Assembly: GCF_000312045.1 (NCBI RefSeq) | Contig: NZ_HE978634.1 | Location: 2,621,875-2,685,874 of the forward strand | DNA: 64,000 bases | Origin: Noviherbaspirillum massiliense JC206 | Lineage (GTDB): Bacteria > Pseudomonadota > Gammaproteobacteria > Burkholderiales > Burkholderiaceae_D | Direction: 5' to 3' | Shown here: positions 36,938-48,062 of the stretch, piece by piece | Layout: every line of letters starts with the position of its first letter | Position numbering within the stretch: position 1 is the first letter of the stretch | The notes under the pieces: generated by a model | Seen by the model: only the letters and a program-made list of their open reading frames with translations | The model's database searches: none | Told to the model about the DNA's origin: nothing | Translations under genes and position numbers: made by a program

Positions 36938-37803
36938 TGCTGGACTTACTTCTGCTTGCGCCTCCGGGAAATGTCTATTCCACAGTACTGGCCGGTATTT
37001 TTGGCCTGCTCATCGGCAGCTTCCTCAATGTAGTCATTCACCGGCTCCCGAAAATGATGCAGCGGGAGTCGGATAACTACGTAGCGCATGAAAGCGGGAA
37101 GCCGCTTCCACATAGCGATCGCTACAATCTGATGGTGCCGCGTTCCGCGTGCCCGCATTGCGGGCACCGCATCGGCGCACTCGAAAACATTCCGGTCATC
37201 AGCTACCTCTTCTTGCGCGGCAAGTGCATCGAGTGCAAAGCGCCTATTTCGGTACGCTATCCCCTGGTAGAACTGCTGACGGGAGGGCTGTCGGCCTTCA
37301 TGGTCTGGCACTTTGGCAGCGGATTGGCGGGACTGGGTACACTGGTGTTCACCTACCTGCTGATCGCGATGACCTTTATCGACGCCGATACGCAGCTGCT
37401 GCCGGACGACTTGACGCTGCCGCTTCTATGGTGCGGCTTGCTGGTCAATCTGAATGGTACTTTCGTTCCTCTTCAGGAAGCGGTGATTGGCGCTGTAGCC
37501 GGTTATCTGAGCCTGTGGAGTGTATATTGGCTGTTCAAGCTCACGACTGGCAAGGAAGGCATGGGCTACGGCGACTTCAAACTGCTGGCCGCGCTGGGAG
37601 CATGGCTTGGCTGGAAAATGCTCCCGGTAATCATTCTGCTGTCCTCGGTAGTCGGAGCGATCGTGGGAATCGCGTTGATTGTTTTCGTCAAGCGCGGCCG
37701 TGAAAACCCCATCCCCTTCGGCCCTTACCTGGCTGCCGCTGGGCTGATTGCGTTAATTTATGGGAAGGCAATGGTACAAGCCTATCTTGGCTTCCCTGTT
37801 TGA
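36937..37803 (+). CDS. pilD: prepilin peptidase / N-methyltransferase PilD
   Basis: 288 residues from ATG 36937, overlapping the pilC stop (TGATG). N-terminal zinc-binding loop CPHC...CIEC (in SACPHCGHRIGALENIPVISYLFLRG and KCIECKAP) marks the bifunctional type. Aspartyl protease residues: FIDADTQLLPDDLT and GYGDFKLLAALGAWLGW. About eight membrane helices. It cuts and methylates prepilins, and often type II secretion pseudopilins. Confidence 0.95.
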   Translation: MLDLLLLAPPGNVYSTVLAGIFGLLIGSFLNVVIHRLPKMMQRESDNYVAHESGKPLPHSDRYNLMVPRSACPHCGHRIGALENIPVISYLFLRGKCIECKAPISVRYPLVELLTGGLSAFMVWHFGSGLAGLGTLVFTYLLIAMTFIDADTQLLPDDLTLPLLWCGLLVNLNGTFVPLQEAVIGAVAGYLSLWSVYWLFKLTTGKEGMGYGDFKLLAALGAWLGWKMLPVIILLSSVVGAIVGIALIVFVKRGRENPIPFGPYLAAAGLIALIYGKAMVQAYLGFPV

Positions 37804-37806
37804 GCC

Positions 37807-38439
37807 ATGACCAATTCCGGACCTCCGACGACCCGGTTTTCCGTCGGATTAACTGGCGGCATCGGCAGTGGGAAAAGCACCGTGACCGACATGTTTGCCG
37901 AACGCGGCGCAGCAATTGTTGACACCGACCAAATCGCCCACCAGTTAACAGCACCGGGAGGGGCTGCAATTGCGGCAATTCAATCCGAATTCGGCGATTC
38001 CTTCATCACCCCTTCCGGGGCCATGGACAGGGCCAGGATGCGTGCCCGCGTCTTTGCCGATTCAGAAGCGAAAAAGCGTCTGGAAGCGATCCTGCATCCG
38101 CTGATTCGCATCGAATCTGATCGTGCCGCCTCCCAGGTACCCGGCAGTTATCTGATCTTCGTAGTGCCGCTACTGGTCGAATCGGGAACGTGGAAGCAGC
38201 GCCTGTCTCGGGTCTGCGTCGTCGATTGCCCGGAACACTTGCAAGTAAAGAGGGTAATGAGCCGCAGTGGGCTAAATGAATCCCAGGTACTTGCTATCAT
38301 GGCGACACAGGCAACGCGCCAGGCCCGGCTTTCTGCTGCGGACGATGTCATACTGAACGAAGGAAGTCAGGCTGACCTTCGACCGCAAGTGGACCGTCTT
38401 CATGCCTTGTATGCTGCATTGGCCGCAAAAGGCCGGTAA
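37807..38439 (+). CDS. coaE: dephospho-CoA kinase
   Basis: 210 residues, 3 bases after pilD. P-loop GLTGGIGSGKSTVTDMF, then ADSEAKKRLEAILHPLIR and VVPLLVESGTWK, the family order. It performs the last step of CoA synthesis. pilD-coaE-zapD-yacG is a conserved beta/gamma-proteobacterial string. Confidence 0.95.
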   Translation: MTNSGPPTTRFSVGLTGGIGSGKSTVTDMFAERGAAIVDTDQIAHQLTAPGGAAIAAIQSEFGDSFITPSGAMDRARMRARVFADSEAKKRLEAILHPLIRIESDRAASQVPGSYLIFVVPLLVESGTWKQRLSRVCVVDCPEHLQVKRVMSRSGLNESQVLAIMATQATRQARLSAADDVILNEGSQADLRPQVDRLHALYAALAAKGR

Positions 38440-38520
38440 ACTGCTGCATTTGTAATTTTCACGTGCTTCATTCAGAATCACGTATTTATTTCCCAGCCCA
38501 AATCCAAGGGGGATGCGACT

Positions 38521-39276
38521 TTGATCACCTACGAATACCCTTTTAACGAGCGTATTCGCACGCTGCTGCGGCTGGAAGACCTGTACGAAAAATTCATCTT
38601 CTTCCTGCATCAGGAGCATCCCCAGCAGCACCACATCGCCCTGTCAACGATTTTTGAAATGCTCGAAGTCGCCGGACGAGCCGATCTCAAGTCTGATCTG
38701 TTGCAAGAGTTGGAGCGCCAGAAGCAAACCCTGTTGGGTTTCAAATCCAACCCAAATGTCCAGGCCGAGCGACTGGATGCCATTCTGGCCGACGTCGACC
38801 GAAGCAGCGCAGCTCTCGTGGCGACGCAAGGCAAGACGGGCCAAAACGTGCGGGACAATGAATGGCTGATGAGCATTCGGGGACGAACCATCATCCCGGG
38901 CGGTGCTTGCGAATTTGATCTGCCTTCCTACTACGCATGGCAGCATCGTACGGCGCAGCAGCGCTTTGCCGATATCTCCAATTGGTTTGCGCCTCTGGTT
39001 CCGCTATTCGATGCCATCAGCGTAGTGTTGCGTCTACTAAGGGAATCTGGACGCTCAGCCAAGGCTATCGCCACCGGCGGTAGCTATCAGCAAATGTTGC
39101 AAGGCAAGGTCTACCAAATGCTGCGGTTGACCATTGATGAAAAGCTGGGGGCGATTCCGGAAATTTCTGCGAACAAATACATGCTGTGGATTCGCTTCAC
39201 CGCGCAGGACGGAGACATGAAGCCTCGGCCCTTCGAAGGGGAAGTCCCGTTCGAACTAACCCTGTGCAATTTCTAG
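38521..39276 (+). CDS. zapD: cell division protein ZapD
   Basis: 251 residues. It starts with TTG 38521 behind [31 protein letters not shown] matches the known ZapD N-terminus, so no residues are missing. DUF1342 features: an alpha-helical domain, then beta strands ([35 protein letters not shown]). It cross-links FtsZ filaments at midcell. It stands between coaE and yacG. Confidence 0.94.
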   Translation: MITYEYPFNERIRTLLRLEDLYEKFIFFLHQEHPQQHHIALSTIFEMLEVAGRADLKSDLLQELERQKQTLLGFKSNPNVQAERLDAILADVDRSSAALVATQGKTGQNVRDNEWLMSIRGRTIIPGGACEFDLPSYYAWQHRTAQQRFADISNWFAPLVPLFDAISVVLRLLRESGRSAKAIATGGSYQQMLQGKVYQMLRLTIDEKLGAIPEISANKYMLWIRFTAQDGDMKPRPFEGEVPFELTLCNF

Positions 39277-39283
39277 ACTTGCC

Positions 39284-39487
39284 ATGCCAACCGTCGTCAA
39301 CTGCCCTACTTGCGGGAAAAAAGTTGAGTGGACCGAAAAAAACAAGTTCCGCCCCTTCTGCTCCGAACGCTGCAAGCAAATTGATCTAGGCGCTTGGGCG
39401 GAGGAGAAGTATGTAATCCCCTCCAAGGAACCTGTGGACGACGTTCCGCAAGATCCGGATGGAGATGGCCACGGGCGCAAGCCATAA
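39284..39487 (+). CDS. yacG: zinc-binding protein YacG (DNA gyrase inhibitor)
   Basis: 67 residues with a four-cysteine zinc knuckle: CPTCGKK (Cys7, Cys10) and [15 protein letters not shown] (Cys pair near 26 and 30). E. coli YacG binds GyrB and inhibits gyrase. The tail is acidic and disordered. Starts 7 bases after zapD. Confidence 0.94.
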   Translation: MPTVVNCPTCGKKVEWTEKNKFRPFCSERCKQIDLGAWAEEKYVIPSKEPVDDVPQDPDGDGHGRKP

Positions 39488-39511
39488 GAGCACCGCGAAA
39501 GCCGCGCTGTA

Positions 39512-39922
39512 TCAGGCGGCAAAGCGAAGCTGATCAAGCCATTTCAGCAAGGGAATCGTCGCCGGCAGCAAGGGTTCGACGCCAACGCTTCCCTGCCAGG
39601 CGAAGGCCTGGCCCTCCAGGCTCTGCGGCTCTCCGTGCCAGTCGCGACTAATATAGAAATGCAACCTCACATGGGCGTGCGGGTAGACGTACTCGACACC
39701 GCACCAGGGTTCCGCAGAGTTAATCCGAATGCCAAGCTCCTCGACAAATTCGCGCTTCAAGGCATCGAGGATATCCTCCCCCTTTTCCACCTTCCCGCCC
39801 GGGAATTCCCAGTAGCCCGCATAGGGCTTGCCATCCGGCCGCTGCCCCAGCAGCACGTCCCCATTTTGCTTCAACAGGATGCCGACGGCGACGTCGATTG
39901 GAGATGCAGGGGGCGCAGACAT
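39512..39922 (-). CDS. Nudix hydrolase, MutT-like
   Basis: 136 residues. Complete Nudix box GGKVEKGEDILDALKREFVEELGI; GRVLLGQRP-like DVLLGQRPDGKPYAGYWEFPGG matches MutT (8-oxo-dGTP diphosphatase). It is convergent with yacG, as in many proteobacteria where mutT neighbours secA/argJ; here argJ and secA are also near. Substrate not proven. Confidence 0.9.
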   Translation of the reverse strand: MSAPPASPIDVAVGILLKQNGDVLLGQRPDGKPYAGYWEFPGGKVEKGEDILDALKREFVEELGIRINSAEPWCGVEYVYPHAHVRLHFYISRDWHGEPQSLEGQAFAWQGSVGVEPLLPATIPLLKWLDQLRFAA

Positions 39923-39946
39923 GTAAGGCCTGAGAAAACTTATCCG

Positions 39947-40819
39947 TTATGCGTTCAGCTTGCCCGCATAATCCTTGGCGAATTGCCAGGCAACGCGGCC
40001 TGAGCGCGATCCGCGCTGCAACGCCCAGCGCAGTGCATCGGGTTGGGCCGCTTCGATTTGGCTCGCATTGCAGCCGAAGTGGCGCAGCCAGTGTGCCACG
40101 ATGTCCAGGTAGTCATCCTGCTTGAATGGATAAAACGACACCCACAGGCCGAAGCGCTCTGACAGGGAAATCTTTTCCTCAACCGTCTCCCCGGGATGCA
40201 AGTCTCCGTCGTCGGTATGCACATAGCTTGCATTGTCGGACATACGTTCCGGCATCAAATGGCGTCGGTTGGAAGTCGCGTAAATCAGCACATTGTCGGA
40301 CTGAGCCGAGATGCTGCCATCGAGCGCGACCTTCAGTGCCTTGTAACCGCCCTCGCCTTCCTCGAAGGACAAGTCATCGCAGAAGATGATGAAGCGCTCC
40401 TTGCGTCCCGCCACGAGTTCCACAATGTCCGGCAAATCAGCCAAGTCTTCCTTGTCGACTTCAATCAGGCGCAAGCCTTGTTTCGCATATTGATTCAGGC
40501 AGGCCTTGATCAGGGACGACTTGCCAGTGCCGCGAGCGCCGGTAAGCAGCACATTGTTGGCCGGACGCCTTTCGACAAACTGGCGTGTGTTTTGATCGAT
40601 CTGCTGCTTTTGAGTGGAGATATTGTGGAGATCGGACAAGGAGATTTGCGCAACATTCTTCACCGGCTGCAGGTATCCGCGACCGATTGCGCCACTGGAT
40701 TTCCGCCACCGGAATGCGACTGCACTGTTCCAATCGGGCGCCGGGTTGGCTTGCGGAAGAATGGATTCGAGCCGGGTCAACAGCGCCTCGGCACGCGTCA
40801 GGAATTGATCAAGTTGCAT
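39947..40819 (-). CDS. DUF815-family AAA+ ATPase
   Basis: 290 residues from ATG 40819 (MQLDQFLTRAEALLTRLESIL); an in-frame ATG at 40870 gives an unlikely extension. Walker A LLTGARGTGKSSLIKACLN, Walker B FIIFCDDLSFEEGEGGYKALKVALDG, sensor-like IYATSNRRHLMP and an arginine-rich end (RGSRSGRVAWQFAKDY). The DUF815 family is AAA+ with no settled role. It lies between a Nudix gene and argJ, the same strand. Confidence 0.88.
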   Translation of the reverse strand: MQLDQFLTRAEALLTRLESILPQANPAPDWNSAVAFRWRKSSGAIGRGYLQPVKNVAQISLSDLHNISTQKQQIDQNTRQFVERRPANNVLLTGARGTGKSSLIKACLNQYAKQGLRLIEVDKEDLADLPDIVELVAGRKERFIIFCDDLSFEEGEGGYKALKVALDGSISAQSDNVLIYATSNRRHLMPERMSDNASYVHTDDGDLHPGETVEEKISLSERFGLWVSFYPFKQDDYLDIVAHWLRHFGCNASQIEAAQPDALRWALQRGSRSGRVAWQFAKDYAGKLNA

Positions 40820-40926
40820 CGTTGTTTGAAGTAGTATTTCAAGGCAGCGCAGCCGCCATGCATGCAGCATGGCGCCGTTTCATCGCTGCTGATTTTTCGG
40901 GAAGTGACAGCAGGGCCGACTCGGAC

Positions 40927-42165
40927 TCAGGATCGATAATCGGCATTGATGCTGACATACTCGTGCGACAAGTCACAAGTCCAAATCGTCGCACTGGCAC
41001 TGCCACGCGCCAGCTTGACCGTGATGGTGATTTCGCTCTGCTTCATCACACGCTGGCCATCCGCCTCCTGATAATCGGGATTGCGGCCACCATTCTTGGC
41101 CACCCAGACATCATCGAGATACAGGTTCAGCTTGGTGACATCGAGGTCGTCGACGCCAGCATAGCCGATCGCAGCCAGGATGCGCCCAAGATTCGGATCC
41201 GAAGCATAGAACGCAGTCTTGACGAGCGGAGAATGGCCGATTGCATACGCAATCTTGCGGCATTCCTCGACGCCCCTGCCCTCTTCCACTGCAACGGTAA
41301 TGAACTTGGTCGCGCCTTCGCCGTCACGCACGATCATCTGCGCCAGTTCCTGAGCCAGTCCGGTAACCGCCGCAGCCAGCGCTGCATATTCCGGGGAAGC
41401 GGCATCAGTCACCATCAGGCCTGAAGCGCCGGTTGCAATCAGCATGAACGAGTCATTGGTCGAGGTATCGCCATCGATCGTGATGCAGTTGAAGGATTTG
41501 TCCGCCACTTCCTTGATCAGTTGATCGAGCACCGGCTGGACGATGCCCGCATCGGTCGCCAGGAAGCCAAGCATCGTTGCCATGTTCGGCTTGATCATGC
41601 CGGCGCCCTTGCTAATGCCGGTCAGCGTCACCGTCTTTCCACTAATGGTTACGGACCGCGAAGCCGCTTTCGGCTGGGTGTCGGTTGTCATGATCGACTC
41701 AGCCGCGTTATACCAGTTATCGGCTTTCAGATTTGCGATCGCCTTCGGCAGTCCGGCCTTGATCCGTTCCACGGGCAAGGGCTCCAGGATCACGCCAGTC
41801 GAGAATGGCAGGACTTGCGAGGGATCGCATCCAAGCAGGCCGGCCAAGGCGTCGCAAGTTGCATTGGCATTCGCCAGTCCCGGGGCACCAGTTCCGGCAT
41901 TGGCATTGCCGGTATTGATGACAAGCGCGCGTATCGGCATGGCGGACATGCGGGCTGCTTCCAGGTGCGCCTTGCATACCTGCACGGGCGCGGCGCAGAA
42001 GCGGTTAGTGGTGAACACGCCCGCTACTGTTGCGCCAGGAGCCAGCTTCATGACCAGCAAATCCTTGCGGTTGGCCTTGCGCACGCCGGCTTCGGCATGG
42101 CCCAGTTCTATGCCGGGCACGGGTTTCAGGTTAGTGGCAACAGGAAGAGGAAGATTGACAGCCAT
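40927..42165 (-). CDS. argJ: bifunctional ornithine acetyltransferase / N-acetylglutamate synthase
   Basis: 412 residues from ATG 42165 ([22 protein letters not shown]). The self-cleaving motif [16 protein letters not shown] is intact, with the Thr that becomes the nucleophile of the beta chain. [23 protein letters not shown] and [16 protein letters not shown] are family signatures. It recycles the acetyl group between N-acetylornithine and glutamate in arginine synthesis. Between it and secA lie 177 bases. Confidence 0.96.
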   Translation of the reverse strand: MAVNLPLPVATNLKPVPGIELGHAEAGVRKANRKDLLVMKLAPGATVAGVFTTNRFCAAPVQVCKAHLEAARMSAMPIRALVINTGNANAGTGAPGLANANATCDALAGLLGCDPSQVLPFSTGVILEPLPVERIKAGLPKAIANLKADNWYNAAESIMTTDTQPKAASRSVTISGKTVTLTGISKGAGMIKPNMATMLGFLATDAGIVQPVLDQLIKEVADKSFNCITIDGDTSTNDSFMLIATGASGLMVTDAASPEYAALAAAVTGLAQELAQMIVRDGEGATKFITVAVEEGRGVEECRKIAYAIGHSPLVKTAFYASDPNLGRILAAIGYAGVDDLDVTKLNLYLDDVWVAKNGGRNPDYQEADGQRVMKQSEITITVKLARGSASATIWTCDLSHEYVSINADYRS

Positions 42166-42292
42166 AGGTTCGCAGGTGGGTCGGGAAAAATAGACAGGTA
42201 TTGTAATCGTATCGTCAGGCAATGCGTGCTGCACCGCCAATGCGCGCGCGACTGAAACTGCCTGTCGCATCAGCAGGCTGCTCAACAAGCAC

Positions 42293-42316
42293 AAAGGGCA
42301 GGTTCCCCCGCCCTTT
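42293..42316. terminator. weak hairpin downstream of secA
   Basis: AAAGGGC (42293-42299) / GCCCTTT (42310-42316), 10-base loop, 26 bases past the secA stop on the minus strand. No clear T-run follows on minus, so termination is uncertain. Confidence 0.4.
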
Positions 42317-42342
42317 CTTTGCAACATCCTAGGCCAACCTCG

Positions 42343-45108
42343 TTATGCCAGCTTGCCATGGCACTGTTTGTATTTCTTGCCGCTACCGCAGGGGCACGGA
42401 TCATTCCGACCCACCTTGGGAACGGCATGCGCGACGGTTTGCGCCGGGGACGACTCTGCATTTGCAGTTGGCGCCAGCAACTCTTCGGGGGCGGCTTCGG
42501 AATCGAATTCCGCATGCTGGTAATGCACGTTCTCGACATGCGAGTGCGCCAGTTGCTCTTCGGCTGCATCAATCTCTTCGCGGGACTGGATCCGTACGGT
42601 CATGATGACCCGAACCACTTCGTTGCGAATCAGGTCCAGCATCTGGCCGAACAATTCGAAAGCTTCCCGCTTGTACTCCTGCTTCGGATTCTTCTGTGCA
42701 TAACCTCGCAGGTGAATGCCCTGACGCAAGTGATCCAGTGCTGCCAAATGTTCGCGCCAGTGGCTATCAATGCTTTGCAGCATGACACTGCGCTCGAAGC
42801 CGGCGAAAGCATCCTTGCCGACCATATTGACCTTCGCGTTATAGGACTCGTCGGCGGCCTGCAGGACGCGCTCCAGCAATTCGTCATCCGTCAGATTAGG
42901 CTCTGCCTCGAGCATTGCGGACAGCGCCACCGGTAATTGCCATTCATTGGCCAGCGCAGCTTCCAGCGACTTGATATCCCACTGCTCTTCCACCGACTGT
43001 TCCGGCACATAGGCACGGAACACCTCGGTGAATACGCCATGCCGCAGCGACGCAATCATCTCCGAGATATCCTGAGACTCAAGCAATTCATTGCGCTGCT
43101 GATAGATCACCTTGCGCTGGTCGTTGGCGACATCGTCATATTCGAGCAATTGCTTGCGGATATCGAAATTGCGCGCCTCGACCTTGCGTTGTGCCGATTC
43201 AATGGAACGGCTGACGATGCCGGCCTCGATCGGCTCACCTTCCGGCATCTTCAGGCGGTCCATGATCGCGCGCACGCGATCGCCAGCAAATATACGCAGC
43301 AGCGGATCATCAAGCGAGAGATAGAAGCGCGACGATCCCGGATCGCCTTGACGGCCTGAGCGGCCGCGCAACTGGTTGTCGATCCGGCGCGATTCATGGC
43401 GCTCGGTGCCGATGATATGCAAGCCGCCCGCAGCCACTACCTGTTCATGCAGTGATTGCCATTCATCGCGCAGCTTCTGAGCGCGCGCCTGCTTTTCCTG
43501 CTCGCTCAGGGTTTCATCCGCCTCGATGAACTGGATCTGCTTCTCGACGTTACCACCCAACACGATATCGGTACCGCGGCCAGCCATGTTGGTTGCGATC
43601 GTGATCATTTTTGGGCGGCCGGCCTGGGCAACGATTTCCGCTTCGCGCGCGTGCTGTTTCGCATTAAGCACGTTGTGCGGCAATTTTTCCTTCTTCAGGA
43701 TGCTGGACAACAGCTCGGAATTTTCAATCGAGGTAGTACCCACGAGAACCGGCTGGCCACGCTCGTAGCAATCCTTGATGTCGGCGATCATGGCGTTGTA
43801 CTTTTCCTGCGCAGTCTTGTACACCTGATCCTGGCGGTCCTTGCGCTGGCTCGGCTTGTTGGGCGGGATGACCACAGTTTCCAGGCCGTAGATTTCCTGG
43901 AATTCGTAGGCTTCCGTATCCGCAGTACCGGTCATGCCAGCCAGCTTGCCGTACATGCGGAAGTAGTTCTGGAAAGTGATCGATGCGAGCGTCTGGTTCT
44001 CGGCTTGAATCTTGACGCGCTCCTTCGCCTCGACCGCCTGATGCAGGCCGTCGGACCAGCGGCGGCCTACCATGAGGCGGCCGGTGAATTCATCGACGAT
44101 GATCACTTCGTTGTTTTGCACCACATAGTGTTGATCGCGGTGATACAAGGTATGGGCACGCAAGGCCGCATACAAATGGTGAATCAGGGTGATGTTGGCC
44201 GGATCGTAGAGCGAGGCGCCTTCGGGCAGCAGGCCCATGCGGGTCAGGATCTGCTCCGCCTTTTCATGGCCGGCTTCGGTCAGCAACACCTGGTGTGACT
44301 TTTCATCCTTGGTGTAATCGCCCGGCACCTCGATCTTGCCCTTGCCATCCGGAGTTTCTTCTCCAATTTGCTGGGTCAGCAGAGGCGGCACGGCATCCAT
44401 CTTCAGGTACAGATCGGTGTGGTCCTCGGCCTGGCCGGAAATGATCAGAGGTGTTCTTGCTTCATCAATCAGAATTGAGTCCACTTCATCGACGACCGCG
44501 AAATTCAATCCGCGCTGCACGCGATCAGCGGCATCGTAGACCATGTTGTCCCGCAGATAGTCGAACCCGAATTCATTATTGGTGCCGTAGGTGATATCGG
44601 CAGCATAGGCAGCCTGCTTCGCAGAGTGATCTATCTGTGAAAGGTTGATGCCGGTAGTTAGACCAAGCCAGCCATAAAGCTTGCCCATCCATTCGGCATC
44701 GCGCTGGGCGAGATAGTCATTGACCGTAACTACGTGTACACCCTTGCCTGACAAGGCATTCAGGTATGCGGCCAAAGTCGCCATCAGAGTCTTACCCTCG
44801 CCAGTGCCCATTTCTGCAATCTTGCCGTAATGCAGCACCATGCCGCCAATCAACTGGACGTCGAAATGGCGCATTTTCAACACGCGCTTACTTGCCTCAC
44901 GGCAAACCGCAAACGCCTCCGGAAGAATATCGTCCAGCTTCTCGCCTTTGGCGACACGGTCCTTGAATTCCGGCGTCTTGGCCTGCAGCTCGGCGTCCGA
45001 CAACTTTTCCATCGCCGGTTCAAGCGCATTGATGTCGCGGACAGTCTTTTGATATTGCTTGATCAGTCGCTGATTGCGACTGCCGAAAATCTGGGTCAGT
45101 AATGACAT
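42343..45108 (-). CDS. secA: preprotein translocase ATPase SecA
   Basis: 921 residues. DEAD motor with Walker A MGTGEGKT at 100-107, [19 protein letters not shown], preprotein cross-linking domain, second nucleotide domain ([35 protein letters not shown]), helical scaffold/wing, and the C-terminal zinc finger [14 protein letters not shown] that binds SecB and phospholipid. It drives export through SecYEG. The order M23-secA-argJ follows the division cluster as in related genomes. Confidence 0.98.
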   Translation of the reverse strand: MSLLTQIFGSRNQRLIKQYQKTVRDINALEPAMEKLSDAELQAKTPEFKDRVAKGEKLDDILPEAFAVCREASKRVLKMRHFDVQLIGGMVLHYGKIAEMGTGEGKTLMATLAAYLNALSGKGVHVVTVNDYLAQRDAEWMGKLYGWLGLTTGINLSQIDHSAKQAAYAADITYGTNNEFGFDYLRDNMVYDAADRVQRGLNFAVVDEVDSILIDEARTPLIISGQAEDHTDLYLKMDAVPPLLTQQIGEETPDGKGKIEVPGDYTKDEKSHQVLLTEAGHEKAEQILTRMGLLPEGASLYDPANITLIHHLYAALRAHTLYHRDQHYVVQNNEVIIVDEFTGRLMVGRRWSDGLHQAVEAKERVKIQAENQTLASITFQNYFRMYGKLAGMTGTADTEAYEFQEIYGLETVVIPPNKPSQRKDRQDQVYKTAQEKYNAMIADIKDCYERGQPVLVGTTSIENSELLSSILKKEKLPHNVLNAKQHAREAEIVAQAGRPKMITIATNMAGRGTDIVLGGNVEKQIQFIEADETLSEQEKQARAQKLRDEWQSLHEQVVAAGGLHIIGTERHESRRIDNQLRGRSGRQGDPGSSRFYLSLDDPLLRIFAGDRVRAIMDRLKMPEGEPIEAGIVSRSIESAQRKVEARNFDIRKQLLEYDDVANDQRKVIYQQRNELLESQDISEMIASLRHGVFTEVFRAYVPEQSVEEQWDIKSLEAALANEWQLPVALSAMLEAEPNLTDDELLERVLQAADESYNAKVNMVGKDAFAGFERSVMLQSIDSHWREHLAALDHLRQGIHLRGYAQKNPKQEYKREAFELFGQMLDLIRNEVVRVIMTVRIQSREEIDAAEEQLAHSHVENVHYQHAEFDSEAAPEELLAPTANAESSPAQTVAHAVPKVGRNDPCPCGSGKKYKQCHGKLA

Positions 45109-45450
45109 GCTAGGTTTCTAGTAAAGGCGTCGTAAAACCCCATTGGGGAGTGCGCTGATTCAGGCCATACCGGCCGTACTTTTCGCGGCCAGCCAAATGG
45201 CGAATTTTATCATGCGCTCTCTCTATCTCCGGCAGGCATGAAAAAAGGCGCGGGAAAATGCCATGGCAATGCGGGCCATTTGCTAGAAGTCTGGAAACAT
45301 TAGCCCGTCAGTGCAGTTCAGTACATGAACTTTTAAAATGTTGGGATCAAAGCGCCGGAAACAAGAGTTTTCGCGTTGGACTTGCGTATTTGGCGGGGAG
45401 ATCAATTCCAGGACCAGGTGTGAGGACGAATCCCTCCCACCTGTATTTGC
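45109..45450. other. 342-bp gap between secA and the M23 peptidase
   Basis: No gene seen. It should hold the secA promoter (minus-strand TAAAAT-like box near 45205, no good -35). Nearest the M23 stop is a stem-loop CAGGTG-T-GAGG / CCTC-C-CACCTG (45415-45443) with a 7-base loop and no T-run, perhaps an mRNA end structure. A short CCCC/GGGG hairpin lies at 45138-45148. Confidence 0.5.
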
Positions 45451-46404
45451 TCAATTCTGTGCCAGCGCGGCCAGTTTGGCTGGATTGCCGCCTGCGAGCA
45501 GAAATTTGTGCGGGTCCTGCTGAACACCCCGGACCAGCACTTCGAAATGCAAATGCGGTCCGGTTGAACGTCCGGTCGACCCTACCAAGGCGATCTGTTG
45601 CCCTCTCTTGACGATGTCGCCGACCTTCATCAACAGTTTCGAAGTGTGCGCATACCGGGTAACGATGTTGTTGCCATGATCGATTTCCAGCATATTGCCG
45701 TACTGGGGATGGAACTCGGCGGTGATGACGACGCCTCCCGCTGCAGCATGGATTGGGGTGCCGATCGGCGAGGGAAAATCGATGCCTTCATGGCGCACGT
45801 TACGACCGGTGAAAGGGTCCAGCCTCCAGCCAAATCCTGAGGAACTGTAGCTGACATTGACTGGCTGAATAGTCGGCAGCAGCTTGGATTTGATCTTATT
45901 GCTCATGAGCGTCGTTTCCACGACATTCATGTAATCGGAACGGCGCTCGACATCCTTTGCCAGTACGTCCAGGGTTGCCTGAAATTCCGCCATGCCAAGC
46001 GTCTTTTCATCAAGACTGGACGGCTCGGCGCCGCCCCGTCCCGGCAGCTCCTTGAAATTGAATTCTTCCGGCTTCACACCAGCCAAGCCTTGCACTCTTT
46101 CTCCAAGGGCATCAAGACGCATCAATTGCGCCTGCATCTCACCCACTCTCTTCGCCATTGCTGCAAGATTTTCCTTCACGTACTTTTCCGTTCTGCTGGC
46201 GTCGTCCTGTGTTGCAGACGCAACGATGGTGCGCACGAAAGGAAGGTTGAGCTGGCCAGCATGGCGAAAGGTCAAGTAATACAGCAGCGAAGAGCAGAGG
46301 AAGACAGCAACGACGAACAGGAATGTCGCCAGCAACAGGTGACGGTTGGACAAGGTGATCGATTTGGCGCGCGCAAAGCGCGAATTCACAAGGATGACTT
46401 GCAT
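45451..46404 (-). CDS. membrane-anchored M23-family metallopeptidase
   Basis: 317 residues. One N-terminal membrane helix (about 22-46, HLLLATFLFVVAVFLCSSLLYYL), a coiled-coil-like stretch (about 70-110), then an M23/LytM domain (about 195-300) with Zn ligands in HEGIDFPSP (H-x3-D) and HLHFEV, plus RYAHTSKLLMKVGD. All metal residues are present, so it may be an active endopeptidase rather than an EnvC-type activator. The location next to secA and lpxC is conserved in beta-proteobacteria. Confidence 0.93.
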   Translation of the reverse strand: MQVILVNSRFARAKSITLSNRHLLLATFLFVVAVFLCSSLLYYLTFRHAGQLNLPFVRTIVASATQDDASRTEKYVKENLAAMAKRVGEMQAQLMRLDALGERVQGLAGVKPEEFNFKELPGRGGAEPSSLDEKTLGMAEFQATLDVLAKDVERRSDYMNVVETTLMSNKIKSKLLPTIQPVNVSYSSSGFGWRLDPFTGRNVRHEGIDFPSPIGTPIHAAAGGVVITAEFHPQYGNMLEIDHGNNIVTRYAHTSKLLMKVGDIVKRGQQIALVGSTGRSTGPHLHFEVLVRGVQQDPHKFLLAGGNPAKLAALAQN

Positions 46405-46454
46405 TTCAACTCCTCCGACTCGTGCGCTTCTACGAGCTGTGATAAGGTTGACTT

Positions 46455-46964
46455 ATGAATCGTCCCGCTTATCCGTCGCATTTGCGTGCTAGCGCACGTT
46501 CTGTTCGTTCTTCGTCTGAATCCACAAAGGGGGCTGCGGATTTTTTGCAGGCACATGAGCAAGTCGCCTCGCTTCTACCTGCGGTTGCGCGCATCGCTGC
46601 ACTGCAAAAAGATTGCGCCGCCATTCTCCCGACGTTTTTTGGCGCTTGCACCGTACTGCATTTCCAGTCCGGCCAGTTGGTTTTATCAAGCCCAACCGTA
46701 GCTCTTGCTGCCAAACTGAAGCAGCAGGTTCCGAAATTGCTAAAAGGCTTGCTGGACCTGAACTGGCAGGTTAATTCAATAAAAATCAAAGTGCAACAAA
46801 GCAATAGTTACCAGAATGTAACAAAACCCAAGAAATCCCCGCTGTCATCAGGAGCACTTTCCGCGCTCGCGAAACTTGCTCGGGACTTGGAAAATACGCC
46901 TCGGAATGGGAATCTGAAAGCGGCGATCGATGTGATGCTACGTCGGCACGGCAGGTCCGCGTAA
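46455..46964 (+). CDS. DciA-like DUF721 protein
   Basis: 169 residues. DUF721 core: LLPAVARIAALQKDCAAILP, CTVLHFQSGQLVLSSPTVALAAKLKQQVPKLLKGL, a KH-like fold. DciA, the ancestral loader of the replicative helicase DnaB, belongs to this family, so a helicase-loading role is inferred. N-terminal 25 residues are Ser/Arg-rich, and the C-terminus (LARDLENTPRNGNLKAAIDVMLRRH) is helical. It is divergent from the M23 gene and the only plus-strand gene in this block. Confidence 0.85.
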   Translation: MNRPAYPSHLRASARSVRSSSESTKGAADFLQAHEQVASLLPAVARIAALQKDCAAILPTFFGACTVLHFQSGQLVLSSPTVALAAKLKQQVPKLLKGLLDLNWQVNSIKIKVQQSNSYQNVTKPKKSPLSSGALSALAKLARDLENTPRNGNLKAAIDVMLRRHGRSA

Positions 46965-47020
46965 AGGCGACACCGACGCAGCAAAAGAGAGATGGGGAGT
47001 GAAAACGCGGGAGGTTTCGC

Positions 47021-47956
47021 CTAGTTGAACGCCCACTCCTGCCCGGCCTGCTGAAGATAGGCGCTCGGCGCAGAATCGAGTGTATTGAAGGTCACGATTT
47101 CATAAGCATCGGGCTGCGCAAGCAAGGCGCGCAACAACTGATTATTCAGGGAATGGCCTGACTTGTGCGCGATATAACTGGCCAGCAAAGGGTGCCCAAC
47201 CAGGTACAAGTCGCCAATAGCGTCCAGTATCTTGTGTCGGACAAATTCATTTTCATAGCGCAGGCCATCCGGATTCAGGATCCGATACTCATCCATCACG
47301 ATGGCGTTTTCCAACGAACCCCCGCGTGCAAGACCCATTCCTCGCAAGGTTTCGACATCCTGCATGAATCCGAAAGTCCGTGCCCTTGCCACTTCCTTCA
47401 CATAAGACTCGGTACCGAAATCGACTTCGGCAGTTTGTCCCGTGCCATCTACCGCTGGATGTTTGAATTCGATGAAGAACTTGAGCTTGAAGCCGTCATA
47501 GGGTTCGAGTCTGGCCCACTTTATCTGGTCGCCGTTGCCTTCGCTAACTTCCACAGGCTTCTTGACTCGGATGAATTTCTTGGGCGTGCTCTGCTCTTCC
47601 AGGCCGGCCTGCTGCAACAGAAAGACGAAGGAGGCGGCCGATCCATCCATGATGGGAATTTCTTCGGCAGTGACATCGATATAAATATTGTCGACGCCAA
47701 GACCCGCACAAGCTGACATTAAATGTTCGACCGTAGAAACTTTGACACCGCCCTTGTCCAAGGTCGACGCCATGCGCGTATCACCAACACCAATCGCGCT
47801 GGCGGGCAAGTCGACTACGGGGTCGAGATCGACCCTGCGAAATACGATTCCGGTATCGGGAGGAGCGGGACGCAAGGTCAATGTGACCTTGGTGCCGGAG
47901 TGAAGTCCGACGCCGACTGTCTTGACAACTTGTTTCAGGGTCCGTTGCTTAAGCAT
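47021..47956 (-). CDS. lpxC: UDP-3-O-acyl-N-acetylglucosamine deacetylase
   Basis: 311 residues, family length (305). [21 protein letters not shown], zinc His in [40 protein letters not shown] with Zn His/Asp, and [13 protein letters not shown] with the catalytic His. The committed step of lipid A synthesis. It follows ftsZ and the peroxiredoxin in transcription order. Confidence 0.98.
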   Translation of the reverse strand: MLKQRTLKQVVKTVGVGLHSGTKVTLTLRPAPPDTGIVFRRVDLDPVVDLPASAIGVGDTRMASTLDKGGVKVSTVEHLMSACAGLGVDNIYIDVTAEEIPIMDGSAASFVFLLQQAGLEEQSTPKKFIRVKKPVEVSEGNGDQIKWARLEPYDGFKLKFFIEFKHPAVDGTGQTAEVDFGTESYVKEVARARTFGFMQDVETLRGMGLARGGSLENAIVMDEYRILNPDGLRYENEFVRHKILDAIGDLYLVGHPLLASYIAHKSGHSLNNQLLRALLAQPDAYEIVTFNTLDSAPSAYLQQAGQEWAFN

Positions 47957-48062
47957 GCTGCATTATAACAACTTACCCATGAGTCAGTTGTTATGTGATG
48001 TAACCGTTGCGAGCGAGCCACGGCAAATATCAAGCCGCTTCCACTTCCGGCAATCTCTATCT

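Noticed and set aside
45415-45443. Stem-loop after the M23 gene as a terminator
   Set aside because: The stem has an internal mismatch and no T-run on either strand, so I list it only inside the gap description.
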